From Alphaproteobacteria bacterium (GTDB taxonomy: Bacteria > Pseudomonadota > Alphaproteobacteria > UBA9655), in assembly GCA_027459605.1 (NCBI GenBank), contig DAIDHR010000015.1:1-44931 (forward strand): a stretch of 44,931 bases of DNA, written 5' to 3'. The notes under the pieces were generated by a model. That model saw nothing but the letters and a program-made list of their open reading frames with translations. It was not told the origin of the DNA and searched no databases. The translations under genes were made by a program, and so were the position numbers. Positions 17,696 to 26,438 of this stretch are shown here, piece by piece. The stretch's first letter is position 1. The number at the start of each line of letters is the position of its first letter.

Positions 17696-18763
17696 TTACT
17701 TCCTTAACCCTAATCGTTCTGCTTGGTATCCTTTTGCAAGAATTTCCTGCCACCACCAATCATTTTCTAAATACCATCCTACTGTTTTCTTAAGTCCCTC
17801 TCTAAAGTTGACTTTAGGAGACCATCTTATATCCCGCTTAATCTTTTCAATATTTAAGGCATAGCGGAAATCATGTCCTGGCCTGTCCGTAACATAAGTT
17901 ATAAGCTCTCTGTAGGAGGCTTTATTCTGGCGTGGCCTTATGTTATCAAAAATGGTACAAATTTCTTCAACAACAACTTTATTAGGAACTTCTCCATTCA
18001 ATCCAGCGATATTGTATGTATTTCCTGTTTTACCAACTTGAAGAACACTCCAAATGGCTTCAACATGATCTTCAACATATAGCCAGTCCCTAATTTGCAT
18101 TCCGCTGCCATAAATAGGAAGAGGCTGCTCGCTATGGGCTCGGATAACCATAAGGGGAATCAACTTTTCAGGAAATTGATACGGCCCATAATTGTTTGTG
18201 CAGTTGGTAATAAGAACTGGAAAATTATACGTATGATAAAATGATTTTATAAGCAAATCAGCAGATGCTTTACTCGCAGCATAGGGAGAACTTGGATTAT
18301 AAGGAGCATCTTCTTTATAAGCATCACCTGGACAAGACCCAAACACCTCATCTGTCGAAATGTGAAGAAATTTGAAATTCTCCTTTTCCTTCTCTGTTAG
18401 AGTGTTGAAAAAACTGTAGCTCTCCTCGAGTAGCGTAAATGCTCCAAGGATGTTGGTGTCAATAAAAGCTCGAGGAGAATCAATTGAACGATCTACGTGG
18501 GTTTCAGCTGCAAAGTTAATAACCATGCTTGGTTTGAATTTTGAAAAGATTGACCTCACAAGATCCCGATCTTGAATTTGACCTTTTTGAAAATGATATC
18601 GAAGCTCATCCTTTTCGATGTCTTTTAATGTCCCTTGAGATGCAGCATACGTAAGAGCATCAAGATTTATGACACGGCACCCTTTTTGAAGACACAGTCG
18701 AACAAAATGGGATCCTATAAATCCATATCCCCCTGTAATAAAAATTGTCCTCTCAAATGACAT
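17696..18763 (-). CDS. rfbB: dTDP-glucose 4,6-dehydratase
   Basis: 355 residues. The NAD motif TGGYGFIGSHFVRL is at the N-terminus. The dehydratase residues lie in HISTDEVFG (Thr-Asp-Glu), and the YxxxK pair in NPSSPYAASKASAD. TNCTNNYGPYQFPEKLIPL is characteristic. It converts dTDP-glucose to dTDP-4-keto-6-deoxyglucose, the substrate of WecE encoded just upstream. No rfbC or rfbD is present, so dTDP-rhamnose is not made from this locus. Confidence 0.96.
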   Translation of the reverse strand: MSFERTIFITGGYGFIGSHFVRLCLQKGCRVINLDALTYAASQGTLKDIEKDELRYHFQKGQIQDRDLVRSIFSKFKPSMVINFAAETHVDRSIDSPRAFIDTNILGAFTLLEESYSFFNTLTEKEKENFKFLHISTDEVFGSCPGDAYKEDAPYNPSSPYAASKASADLLIKSFYHTYNFPVLITNCTNNYGPYQFPEKLIPLMVIRAHSEQPLPIYGSGMQIRDWLYVEDHVEAIWSVLQVGKTGNTYNIAGLNGEVPNKVVVEEICTIFDNIRPRQNKASYRELITYVTDRPGHDFRYALNIEKIKRDIRWSPKVNFREGLKKTVGWYLENDWWWQEILAKGYQAERLGLRK

Positions 18764-18764
18764 A

Positions 18765-19940
18765 TTAAGCCCTAAAGTATGTATTAAGCAATTTTACAAT
18801 CTCCACGACCCTATCAGAACTCATCCCCGCCCACAAGGGCAACCGGACTATCTGATCGGCTACCTCATTTGTAACTGAAAGATCCCCAGATGTCTTGCCA
18901 TATCTTAATCCTGCAGGAGAGCTGTGAAGGGGAACGTAATGAGAAGTACATTGCACTCCATTTGCTTTCATGTATTTTAACAAATCATCTCGAATAACTG
19001 GTGAGTTAACAAGTACATAATAGATATGGGCATTATGACTGCAGTCTGAAGGAACAAAAGGACGCTTTAAATAATTGTCCCTTTCGAGGGGCTCGAGGCT
19101 TTCCTGATACATATCCCAAATAATGAGTCGTTTTTTATTAATTTCTCCCATTTCTTCCAATTGGGACAACAGAAACGCGGCCACTAAATCACTTGGCAAA
19201 TAAGAGGAGCCCTTATCTTGCCAGGTATACTTATCTATCTCCCCTCGTAAAAATTGACTGCGGTTTGTTCCCTTTTCTCGCATTATTTCAGCATGTTCTA
19301 TAAACTTTTCATCATTTATAAGAAGAGCTCCCCCCTCTCCAGAAATAATATTCTTAGTCGCATGAAAACTATAAGCTCCAAGGTGCCCAAGTGTTCCTAA
19401 GGGCTTGTTTTGGAAATATGATCCAACCCCTTGAGCTGCATCTTCTACAACGAAAAGATTATGCCTTTTCGCTATTTTGTTAATTGTTTCCATATCAGCT
19501 GAAACACCCGCATAATGGACAACAAAAATGGCTTTTGTTTTCGGTGAAATGGCTTGTTCAATAAGATTCTCGTCAATATTAAGGGTGTCTGGTCTAATAT
19601 CAATAAAAACTGGAATTGCCCCTCTTAACACAACAGCATTTGCCGTAGATGAGAAGGTATAGGAAGGCATAACCACCTCATCTCCTTCCTTAAGGTCGAT
19701 AAGAAAAGCCGCCATCTCCAGGGAAGCGGTACAAGAATGAGTAAGGAGTACTTTTTGGGCCCCTGTTATCTCCTCAAGAAGAAGATGGCATTTTTTTGTG
19801 AAATTACCATCTCCTTGAAGATGATTTGATTCAAGAGATTGTATTAAATATCGAATTGCGTTTTCGGAAAAACAAGGTCTGGTGAATGGAATAAGATCAT
19901 TTTTTTGTATCGCTTCATTCATTTTTAAAACTGCACTCAT
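18765..19940 (-). CDS. wecE: dTDP-4-keto-6-deoxy-sugar aminotransferase (WecE/RffA-type)
   Basis: 391 residues of the DegT/DnrJ/EryC1/StrS fold. The PLP lysine is Lys196 in SFHATKNIISGEGGAL, with the cofactor Asp167 in VVEDAAQGVGSYF. PFTRPCFSENAIRYL at the start and HSSPAGLRYG near the end resemble WecE/RffA, which makes dTDP-4-amino-4,6-dideoxygalactose. The ATG has GGAG 6 bases upstream. First gene of a minus-strand operon wecE-rfbB-rfbA-orf-GT2-GNAT. Confidence 0.9.
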   Translation of the reverse strand: MSAVLKMNEAIQKNDLIPFTRPCFSENAIRYLIQSLESNHLQGDGNFTKKCHLLLEEITGAQKVLLTHSCTASLEMAAFLIDLKEGDEVVMPSYTFSSTANAVVLRGAIPVFIDIRPDTLNIDENLIEQAISPKTKAIFVVHYAGVSADMETINKIAKRHNLFVVEDAAQGVGSYFQNKPLGTLGHLGAYSFHATKNIISGEGGALLINDEKFIEHAEIMREKGTNRSQFLRGEIDKYTWQDKGSSYLPSDLVAAFLLSQLEEMGEINKKRLIIWDMYQESLEPLERDNYLKRPFVPSDCSHNAHIYYVLVNSPVIRDDLLKYMKANGVQCTSHYVPLHSSPAGLRYGKTSGDLSVTNEVADQIVRLPLWAGMSSDRVVEIVKLLNTYFRA

Positions 19941-20149
19941 TATTTACTCCATTAAAAATTCCTCATGCAAATGTAATTGCTTAAGAAGCATTTTATTAAT
20001 TTTGTATTATTTTTACTCCAACTTAAAAGATAAATTTGTATATCATTTTAGTCCTCTTTATGATAGAGTTTTTTTAAGAAAAAAATATACAAAGATAGAT
20101 TTCTACACTTTTATAGAAAAAACCAAATTTTAAATAAGGATAAAAGAGT

Positions 20150-20830
20150 ATCTGTTTCTCAGCCCAAGCCAGTTTTACAGCTTCCGCTGCCCTGTGCGTC
20201 ATAGGGGCTGCAACCCTTTTAAAGGCAAAGCCAATCAAAATTCGCCCATTTGCTACAATCCCCCTAATCTTCGCAGGGCAACAAGCTCTTGAAGGCCTTG
20301 TCTGGATTACCTTAAATGCAGGAGATACTCTAAGCCTTTTACACAAAATTGGAGTTTATGGTTTTCTTTTTATTGCAAATATATTTTGGCCATCATTTGT
20401 TCCTTATTCGCTCTATATCCTTGAAGAGAACAAAACCCGTAAAAAAATAATATTAGGAACTTTCCTCCTAGGGGTTCTTACTTCAACTCTTTTTCTTTTA
20501 ATGTGGATATTTGTGGGCTGGAGAGCTCAAATTGTGAAAAACCATATCGTTTATAATTTTCTTTTCTTCCCATTTAATTCTCTAACTCTAACAAAGATTA
20601 CATTAATAGATTTGGCAATACTTTCTGTCTACTTTACTGTAACTTTTCTTGTATTTTTTATATCTAGTATAAAATATATGTGGATTTTGAGTTTCATTTT
20701 GGGCGTGGGGTTTTTTATAGCACAACTCTTTTATTCAGTAGCTTTTGTATCAGTATGGTGTTTTTTCGCTGGCTTAGGCAGCCTCTTTATCTATTATATT
20801 ATCACCCAATATAATAAAACAGCTAACTGA
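20150..20830 (+). CDS. DUF6629-like multi-pass membrane protein with ATC as only plausible start
   Basis: The frame from 20150 encodes 226 residues beginning (I/M)CFSAQASFTASAALCVIGAATL. It continues with IPLIFAGQQALEGLVW and about six to seven further hydrophobic helices. The MCFSA start and the QQALEGLVW segment match the DUF6629 family as I recall it; its function is unknown. The codon that should be ATG is ATC at 20150-20152, with AAGGA 9 bases upstream and an in-frame TAA just before it at 20141. The next canonical start is ATG 20501, which would remove half the protein. Either a rare ATC start is used or this is a start-codon mutant. Confidence 0.6.
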   Translation: MCFSAQASFTASAALCVIGAATLLKAKPIKIRPFATIPLIFAGQQALEGLVWITLNAGDTLSLLHKIGVYGFLFIANIFWPSFVPYSLYILEENKTRKKIILGTFLLGVLTSTLFLLMWIFVGWRAQIVKNHIVYNFLFFPFNSLTLTKITLIDLAILSVYFTVTFLVFFISSIKYMWILSFILGVGFFIAQLFYSVAFVSVWCFFAGLGSLFIYYIITQYNKTAN

Positions 20831-20838
20831 GAGGCCCC

Positions 20839-21108
20839 ATGTTTTTTAAATCCTTTTTATTTTTTATTTTTCTTTTCAGCAATCTTCTGAACAATGCAAC
20901 TGCGCTCGAGTGCTGGGGACGCATTGCCTACTTCCAAGAACCGTTTTCAAATAAATGTATGACATGTGAGCAAATCAACTTCAGAAACACCGGCCAAAAT
21001 AACTGTAAGTTCCCGAATACAGATTATTGCTGTGAATCAAATTTATGTAATGAAAATAACCCCAACTTTATGGATTGGGTCAACGAAGTATGTGAAATTC
21101 CCGAGTAA
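20839..21108 (+). CDS. small Cys-rich secreted protein, unknown
   Basis: 89 residues: a signal peptide (MFFKSFLFFIFLFSNLLNNATA) and about 67 mature residues with nine cysteines, including a CC pair in DYCCESNLC. GAGAGG lies just before the ATG, 8 bases after the DUF6629-like stop, so they are likely co-transcribed. No family is recognised. Spacing of cysteines differs from the other two Cys-rich proteins in the window, so they are not clear paralogues. Disulfides would form after export. Confidence 0.65.
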   Translation: MFFKSFLFFIFLFSNLLNNATALECWGRIAYFQEPFSNKCMTCEQINFRNTGQNNCKFPNTDYCCESNLCNENNPNFMDWVNEVCEIPE

Positions 21109-21118
21109 TACCATTTCA

Positions 21119-21205
21119 CATTCTTCCAATGAAAGCGTCAGACTTCGGAGGTGGGGGCTAGAGCTCGGCGCCCCTCGCCTTATCTTCCTGCTCATTGTTT
21201 GAATG
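21119..21205 (+). repeat. dispersed foldable repeat, copy A
   Basis: 87 bases starting 10 bases after a stop codon. It shares with copy B (38962-39068) the blocks TTCTTCCAATGA, ACTTCGGAGG, GCGCCCCTC and TTGTTTGAATG in the same order. The ends pair: CATTC (21119-21123) with GAATG (21201-21205), and CAATG (21127-21131) with CATTG (21193-21197) around a 3x3 internal loop. An inner stem GGGGC/GCCCC lies at 21154-21158 and 21170-21174. Confidence 0.75.
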
Positions 21206-21297
21206 GAAAATTGTATAAGCTTAAGATCTTATTTGACGTGAGGTTATGTAAATGGCACAAATAGAATTCAATAATTAAGTTAATCATTAGCATACCA

Positions 21298-24114
21298 ATG
21301 AGCCGAGATTATCGCCCCACAATTTTTTTACCCCAAACAGATTTCCCCATGAGGGGTGATTTACCCCAGCGCGAACCTCAAATCCTTAAGCGGTGGGAAG
21401 ACATCGACCTTTATACCCTTATGCAAAAAAAGGCAGAGGATCGAGAGCTCTTTGTCCTTCATGATGGTCCTCCCTATGCTAATGGAAACATCCATCTTGG
21501 GCATGCTTTGAATAAGATATTAAAAGACATTGTGAATAAGACCCAATACAAACTTGGAAAATCTACCCCCTTTGTCCCTGGATGGGACTGCCATGGACTT
21601 CCCATTGAAGCTAAAATTGAAGAAAAATATCGTGAACAGGGCATCCCAAAAGATGACATCCCGAGGGCCCAATTTCGTAAAGATTGCCGAGCCTTCGCTA
21701 ACCAATGGATTCAGGTTCAACGGGAAGAGTTCAAGCGGCTTGGAATCACTGGAGACTGGAACCATCCTTACACAACCATGACCTATGAAGCGGAAGCTGA
21801 TATTGTCCGCCTACTTGGGATTTTTTTGATGAACGGAAGCCTATATCGAGGCGTCAAGCCTGTTATGTGGTCCGTCGTAGAAAAAACTGCCCTTGCAGAA
21901 ATGGAAGTGGAATATGATGACCACGAATCCCTTTCTGTTTATACCCGTTTTCCGCTTATAAAATCTCCTGTTTCCTTTTTGGAAGGGGCAAATGCAGTTA
22001 TCTGGACAACAACACCTTGGACACTTCCTGGTAATCGGGCCATTGCTTACGGAAAAGATCTAGATTACATAGCCTTACGCGTTGATTCCATAAAGGAAAA
22101 CTCTTTAGCAAAGTCTGGCGAAGTTATCTTGATTGCAGAAGGTCTTAGGGACACCTTTGAACCTGAAGTGGGAATTACAAAAAGTACTATCCTTGGAAAA
22201 ATTAAAGGTAAGGAGTTAAAAGGAACCTCTGCCCACCACCCCTTTTATGGAGAAGGCTATGATTTCGATGTGCCTTTTCTTCCTGGTGATCACGTCACTT
22301 TGGAGGCAGGAACTGGGCTTGTCCACACAGCACCCGGCCACGGAGTTGAAGACTTTGCTCTCGGGAAAGAATTTAAATTAGAAATCCCTGAAACGGTTGC
22401 AGAAGATGGATCCTATTATGATCACGTACCTCTATTTGCTGGGAAACACGTCTACAAAGTTGGTCCTGAAATTGTTGCCAAGCTTAATGAAAAGGGGGCC
22501 CTTTTAAAACAAGGGAAACTAATCCACAGTTATCCCCATTCTTGGCGATCAAAAAAACCTCTTATTTATAGAACAACCCCTCAATGGTTTATCAGTCTCG
22601 AGAAAAAAGGTTTACGAAAAAAAGCTCTTGAAGCCATTGAGTCTGTCGAATGGCTTCCGGAAGGTGCTAAAAACCGTATCCAAGCGATGATTGAAAATCG
22701 TCCAGATTGGTGCATTTCTCGTCAACGAGCTTGGGGAGTCCCCATAACCCTTTTTGTTCATAAGGTAACTGGCGAGATCTTGAGGGATCACGATGTGATT
22801 GATCGCATTGTTAAAGCTGTCCAAAAAGATGGTTCTGATGTGTGGTATACAGCTGACCCTGCCCTTTTTCTCGGCCCAAAATATGATCCCGCAGATTACG
22901 ATCAAGTCCAAGATATTCTTGATGTTTGGTTTGATTCCGGATCGACACAAAGCTTCGTCTTACATATGCGCCCTGAGCTTCATTGGCCTGCTGATCTCTA
23001 TCTAGAGGGGTCTGACCAACACCGTGGATGGTTCCAATCCTCTCTACTCGTTGCTTGCGGAACAGTCCATGCAGCTCCTTATAAGCAAGTTGTGACCCAT
23101 GGTTTCATTGTCGATGAGGAAGGACGCAAGATGTCTAAATCTCGAGGAGATGCGGTATCCCCTCAAACAATTACAAGTACAATGGGTGCTGATATCTTAC
23201 GTCTATGGGTTGTTGGAAGCGACTATTATGAGGACTTACGCGTAGGCCCTGAAATTCTCAAGCGTCAACAAGATGTATACCGGCGTTACAGAAATACACT
23301 GCGCTACTTGCTCGGAGCCTTATCAGGATTTTCCGAGAATGAAAGAGTTGATTATAATCAGATGCCAGAGCTTGAAAAATGGGTTCTTCATCGCCTTTAT
23401 GAGGTTGATCAAAAGGTTCGCGAAACTTCAGCCTCATATGCTTTCCAAGCACTTTATTCTGAAGTCCATAATTTTTGCGCTGTTGACCTTTCGGCCTTTT
23501 ATTTTGATATCAGAAAAGATTCGCTTTATTGCGATAGTTTTTCAGATCCAAAACGTAGAGCCGCACGAACCGCTATGGACCTGATTTTTGAATCCCTCAT
23601 CAGATGGCTTTCTCCGGTTCTTTGTTTTACAGCTGAGGAAGCTTGGCTTTCTCGCTATCACAACAAGAAGGGAAGTGCGCACTTAGAGTTATTTCCTATT
23701 CTTCCTTTTTCCTGGGACTCTTTAGCTTTGGCCAAAAAATATGAAGGTCTTCGATTAATTCGAAAGGCTATGACAGGGGCTCTCGAAATTGCAAGAGCTT
23801 CCAAACAAATTGGATCAAGTCTTCAAGCTCAAGTTCATATCTTTCTTGACTCTTCTCTGCACACCTTCATCGAAGGCATTGATTTGGCAGAGTTTTCTAT
23901 TACCTCAAGAGTTGATGTGTCTTCAAAACATCCTCCTCAAGATGCTTTTATCCTTGAAGAAGCCCCCGGGATTGGTGTTCTTGTCACACAAGCCCAAGGG
24001 GAAAAATGTGTTCGGTGTTGGAAAATATTACCTGAGGTTGGAAAGATCCAATCTTTTCCTGACCTTTGCCAACGGTGTGCACAAGCTGTGGAAAAAATCG
24101 ATTCTGGTCTCTAG
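21298..24114 (+). CDS. ileS: isoleucyl-tRNA synthetase
   Basis: 938 residues, bacterial type. It charges tRNA-Ile. The HIGH-type motif is in GNIHLGHALNKI (about residue 65), the WCISRQRAWGVPI and KMSKSRGDAV (about 611-615) motifs are intact, and the C-terminal zinc finger has C-x-x-C pairs at about 904/907 and 924/927. The editing domain is present, including TTTPWTLPGNRAIAYG. No clear Shine-Dalgarno and no T-box leader is seen. lspA follows after 9 bases, the widely conserved ileS-lspA pairing. Confidence 0.98.
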   Translation: MSRDYRPTIFLPQTDFPMRGDLPQREPQILKRWEDIDLYTLMQKKAEDRELFVLHDGPPYANGNIHLGHALNKILKDIVNKTQYKLGKSTPFVPGWDCHGLPIEAKIEEKYREQGIPKDDIPRAQFRKDCRAFANQWIQVQREEFKRLGITGDWNHPYTTMTYEAEADIVRLLGIFLMNGSLYRGVKPVMWSVVEKTALAEMEVEYDDHESLSVYTRFPLIKSPVSFLEGANAVIWTTTPWTLPGNRAIAYGKDLDYIALRVDSIKENSLAKSGEVILIAEGLRDTFEPEVGITKSTILGKIKGKELKGTSAHHPFYGEGYDFDVPFLPGDHVTLEAGTGLVHTAPGHGVEDFALGKEFKLEIPETVAEDGSYYDHVPLFAGKHVYKVGPEIVAKLNEKGALLKQGKLIHSYPHSWRSKKPLIYRTTPQWFISLEKKGLRKKALEAIESVEWLPEGAKNRIQAMIENRPDWCISRQRAWGVPITLFVHKVTGEILRDHDVIDRIVKAVQKDGSDVWYTADPALFLGPKYDPADYDQVQDILDVWFDSGSTQSFVLHMRPELHWPADLYLEGSDQHRGWFQSSLLVACGTVHAAPYKQVVTHGFIVDEEGRKMSKSRGDAVSPQTITSTMGADILRLWVVGSDYYEDLRVGPEILKRQQDVYRRYRNTLRYLLGALSGFSENERVDYNQMPELEKWVLHRLYEVDQKVRETSASYAFQALYSEVHNFCAVDLSAFYFDIRKDSLYCDSFSDPKRRAARTAMDLIFESLIRWLSPVLCFTAEEAWLSRYHNKKGSAHLELFPILPFSWDSLALAKKYEGLRLIRKAMTGALEIARASKQIGSSLQAQVHIFLDSSLHTFIEGIDLAEFSITSRVDVSSKHPPQDAFILEEAPGIGVLVTQAQGEKCVRCWKILPEVGKIQSFPDLCQRCAQAVEKIDSGL

Positions 24115-24123
24115 AGGAATATC

Positions 24124-24624
24124 ATGACGCGTCTTTTCTATGCCTTTCTTATCGTCCTTTTAATCATTGGCCTTGATCAAACCTCAAAGGCTTGGATTCT
24201 TTATGATCTTATGAATCCACCCAGGGTCATTCCCATTTTTCCTTTTTTAGATATTATTCTCACATGGAACAAAGGGGTGGGATTTGGGCTTCTAAAGGCT
24301 CACACTTTTTGGGGAACCTTTGGGCTTATTTTTATGGCTCTTATCATTTCTATAGGGTTAGGAATTTGGCTCTCTCGAACAACAGATAAACTCTTGCTAA
24401 TTGCTCTTAGCCTGATTATTGGCGGAGCTATTGGGAATATCATTGATCGTCTCCGTTTCGGTGCAGTAGTTGATTTTATTTACGTTCATGTTTACATTCT
24501 CGGTTATCATTTCCCCGCATTTAATGTTGCGGATAGTTCCATTACTGTCGGGGTATGTCTTTTACTCCTAGAAAGCTATATGAGGAAAAAAAGTGAAACA
24601 GGTCTCTCATCTCATCACTCTTAG
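24124..24624 (+). CDS. lspA: lipoprotein signal peptidase
   Basis: 166 residues with four transmembrane helices. It removes signal peptides from prolipoproteins at the lipobox in the inner membrane. The family motifs are present: GLDQTSKAWI at the start, NKGVGFGLL, NIIDRLRFGAVVDFI with Asp117, and FNVADSSITVG with Asp137, the two catalytic aspartates. AGAGGAA lies before the ATG. Overlaps the following lipoprotein gene, one of its likely substrates, by 32 bases. Confidence 0.96.
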   Translation: MTRLFYAFLIVLLIIGLDQTSKAWILYDLMNPPRVIPIFPFLDIILTWNKGVGFGLLKAHTFWGTFGLIFMALIISIGLGIWLSRTTDKLLLIALSLIIGGAIGNIIDRLRFGAVVDFIYVHVYILGYHFPAFNVADSSITVGVCLLLLESYMRKKSETGLSSHHS

Positions 24625-25096
24625 TCTTGTCTCTGGTTGTCTTCTCCTTCAGGGATGTAACTCAGTTAAAAAATCCTTAGGGATCGAGCGAGATCCCCCT
24701 GATGAATTTTCAGTGACTCCTAGTAATCAGCCCTTAGACATGCCACCAGACTTTTTCTGCCTTCCGGTCCCCAAGCCTGGCATGCCTCGACCTCAAGATG
24801 TTAAAGGGCTCCATTCCACAAAGGAACAATTTTTAGGCCCTTCCAAAACCGGAGCTTCTGAATTAACTCCTGGCCAAAAGGCTGTTCTAGAAATGGCAGG
24901 AGTTGAAGAAGGCCAAGATACAATAGCTTACGAGCTCGACAAAGAATCCCGTATTGAAAGCGCTAAGGGAAAACCGGTCCTTGAACAGCTAGGAATTAAA
25001 AAAGCAAAAAGTAAGGATGTTATTAACCCCTATGAAGAATCACTAGATCTTCAAAAGCAAGGAATTCCCCAAAGTCGCCCAATCCCCACTGAATAG
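24593..25096 (+). CDS. DUF3035 lipoprotein
   Basis: 167 residues starting at GTG 24593 inside lspA. The lipobox LLQGC gives Cys22 as the lipid-bearing residue. The body has the DUF3035 look: RDPPDEFSVTPSNQPLDMPPDF, then LPVPKPGMPRP, and an Asp/Glu-rich end that should be disordered. This family is found almost only in alphaproteobacteria, commonly next to lspA, and has no assigned function. The processed product would be an anchored lipoprotein of about 146 residues. Confidence 0.82.
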   Translation: MKQVSHLITLSLVSGCLLLQGCNSVKKSLGIERDPPDEFSVTPSNQPLDMPPDFFCLPVPKPGMPRPQDVKGLHSTKEQFLGPSKTGASELTPGQKAVLEMAGVEEGQDTIAYELDKESRIESAKGKPVLEQLGIKKAKSKDVINPYEESLDLQKQGIPQSRPIPTE

Positions 25097-25110
25097 GTAA
25101 GGATGTTTTA

Positions 25111-25224
25111 ATGTTGAAAGGAGTTGTTTCTTCCTATCATTTAGGGAAAAATACTTTTTCAGTAATTCCGTTTTTTATTTATCATGGGCAGTTTATCCTT
25201 CCCCACTCAAAGGTAAAAAAATGA
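25111..25224 (+). CDS. 37-residue ORF coupled to pgi
   Basis: ATG at 25111 with AAGGA about 7 bases upstream opens a 37-codon frame, MLKGVVSSYHLGKN onward, ending in TGA at 25222. That TGA overlaps the pgi ATG in an ATGA junction, like pgi-mutL downstream. It has a short hydrophobic centre (FSVIPFFIY) and a basic end. Coding is inferred from the ribosome site and overlap only. It may be a leader that couples translation into pgi. Confidence 0.4.
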   Translation: MLKGVVSSYHLGKNTFSVIPFFIYHGQFILPHSKVKK

Positions 25225-26438
25225 GGTATAATCAAAATCTTGAGGGATGCTATTGTGTCGAGGGGAATCAAGCCATCCTTCACACTTTTTTAAAATCACA
25301 AGCCTTGGAAACGTTTAGAACTGCCCTTCGTGAGGGACATCTCCCCTCCCTTTCTTTAGTAGACCAAGAGGAAGATATTCAATCCTATCAACTGGCTTCT
25401 CGCCGTCTTGAGGCATTTGATGACGTCTTAATTCTTGGAACGGGAGGCTCAAGTCTCAGCGGTAAATCCCTCTATATGCTTGCTCCTCATAAGAGGCCCC
25501 ACCTTCATTTTCTAGACAATATCGATCCTACAACCTTTTCTTCCCTTTTTCAAAAAATTGATCCCAAAAAAACGGGACTGCTTGTTATTTCTAAATCGGG
25601 GAGTACTGTCGAAACTCTTTTTCAGCTTTTGACTTGCATTCAAAAATTTGGAAATGAAAACCTAAGGGACCGTATTGTAGTCATTACAGAGCCTACACTT
25701 AATCCCCTTCGCAAAATTGCAGAAGACCATAAGTGGTTTTGTCTTGATCACCCCACCACTATAGGAGGCCGCTATTCCTGTTTTTCCGTGGTGGGACTTC
25801 TCCCAGCCATTCTGGCAGGGCTTGATCCCTATGACTTTCGAGAAGGAGGGCGAGAAGTTTTACGTCAACATCTTGTTGAGGAAACTCCTCCTGCTCTCCT
25901 TGGCGCGTCCATGGCTGTGTATTTAGAAAAACATCACCAGAAAACTCTTTCCGTCATGCTACCCTATTCAGACCAATTAGATGTCTTTTCTTTATGGTAT
26001 CGTCAATTATGGGCAGAAAGTCTTGGCAAAGATGGTCACGGAACAACACCCATCCGAGCACTCGGAACAGTTGATCAGCATAGTCAACTTCAGCTCTACC
26101 TTGCTGGCCCCAAGGATAAATTTTTCACGATTCTTGCTCCTTCTTGGAAGGGACAGGGTGATGAAATTTACCTTCCTCTCATCCCCGAGTTTCAAGGCAA
26201 AACCATGGGAGATCTCTTTGCTGCAGAACAACGTGCCACATATGAAACTTTGATTCGTAACAAATGCCCTACACGCCTATTTACCTTTGATTCGATTGAT
26301 GAATATGTTTTAGGAGCGTTAATGATGCACTTTATGATTGAAACAATCTTGACGTCATATCTTATCAATGTGAATGCTTTTATTCAGCCTGCCGTTGAGG
26401 AAGGAAAGCGCTTAGCAAAGGAATATCTTGCTATATGA
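25221..26438 (+). CDS. pgi: glucose-6-phosphate isomerase, short form
   Basis: 405 residues, much shorter than the roughly 540 of many proteobacterial enzymes. It interconverts glucose 6-phosphate and fructose 6-phosphate. Recognisable motifs are GTGGSSLSGKSL, the phosphate-binding SKSGSTVETLFQ, GGRYSCFSVVGLLP, the Glu of LWAESLGKDG, His in TVDQHSQLQLY and the C-terminal FIQPAVEEGKRL with the active-site Lys. In this last signature the usual Asp and Gly are Ile and Ala. The N-terminus and the C-terminal tail are trimmed. The stop overlaps mutL by 4 bases. Confidence 0.93.
   Translation: MRYNQNLEGCYCVEGNQAILHTFLKSQALETFRTALREGHLPSLSLVDQEEDIQSYQLASRRLEAFDDVLILGTGGSSLSGKSLYMLAPHKRPHLHFLDNIDPTTFSSLFQKIDPKKTGLLVISKSGSTVETLFQLLTCIQKFGNENLRDRIVVITEPTLNPLRKIAEDHKWFCLDHPTTIGGRYSCFSVVGLLPAILAGLDPYDFREGGREVLRQHLVEETPPALLGASMAVYLEKHHQKTLSVMLPYSDQLDVFSLWYRQLWAESLGKDGHGTTPIRALGTVDQHSQLQLYLAGPKDKFFTILAPSWKGQGDEIYLPLIPEFQGKTMGDLFAAEQRATYETLIRNKCPTRLFTFDSIDEYVLGALMMHFMIETILTSYLINVNAFIQPAVEEGKRLAKEYLAI

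Noticed and set aside
20074-20346. Minus-strand 90-codon frame near the DUF6629-like gene
   Set aside because: It is antisense to the well-supported plus-strand membrane protein frame and has no recognisable content.
21206-21297. Possible T-box or other leader before ileS
   Set aside because: No T-box core, specifier stem or terminator/antiterminator pair is visible in this AT-rich stretch.
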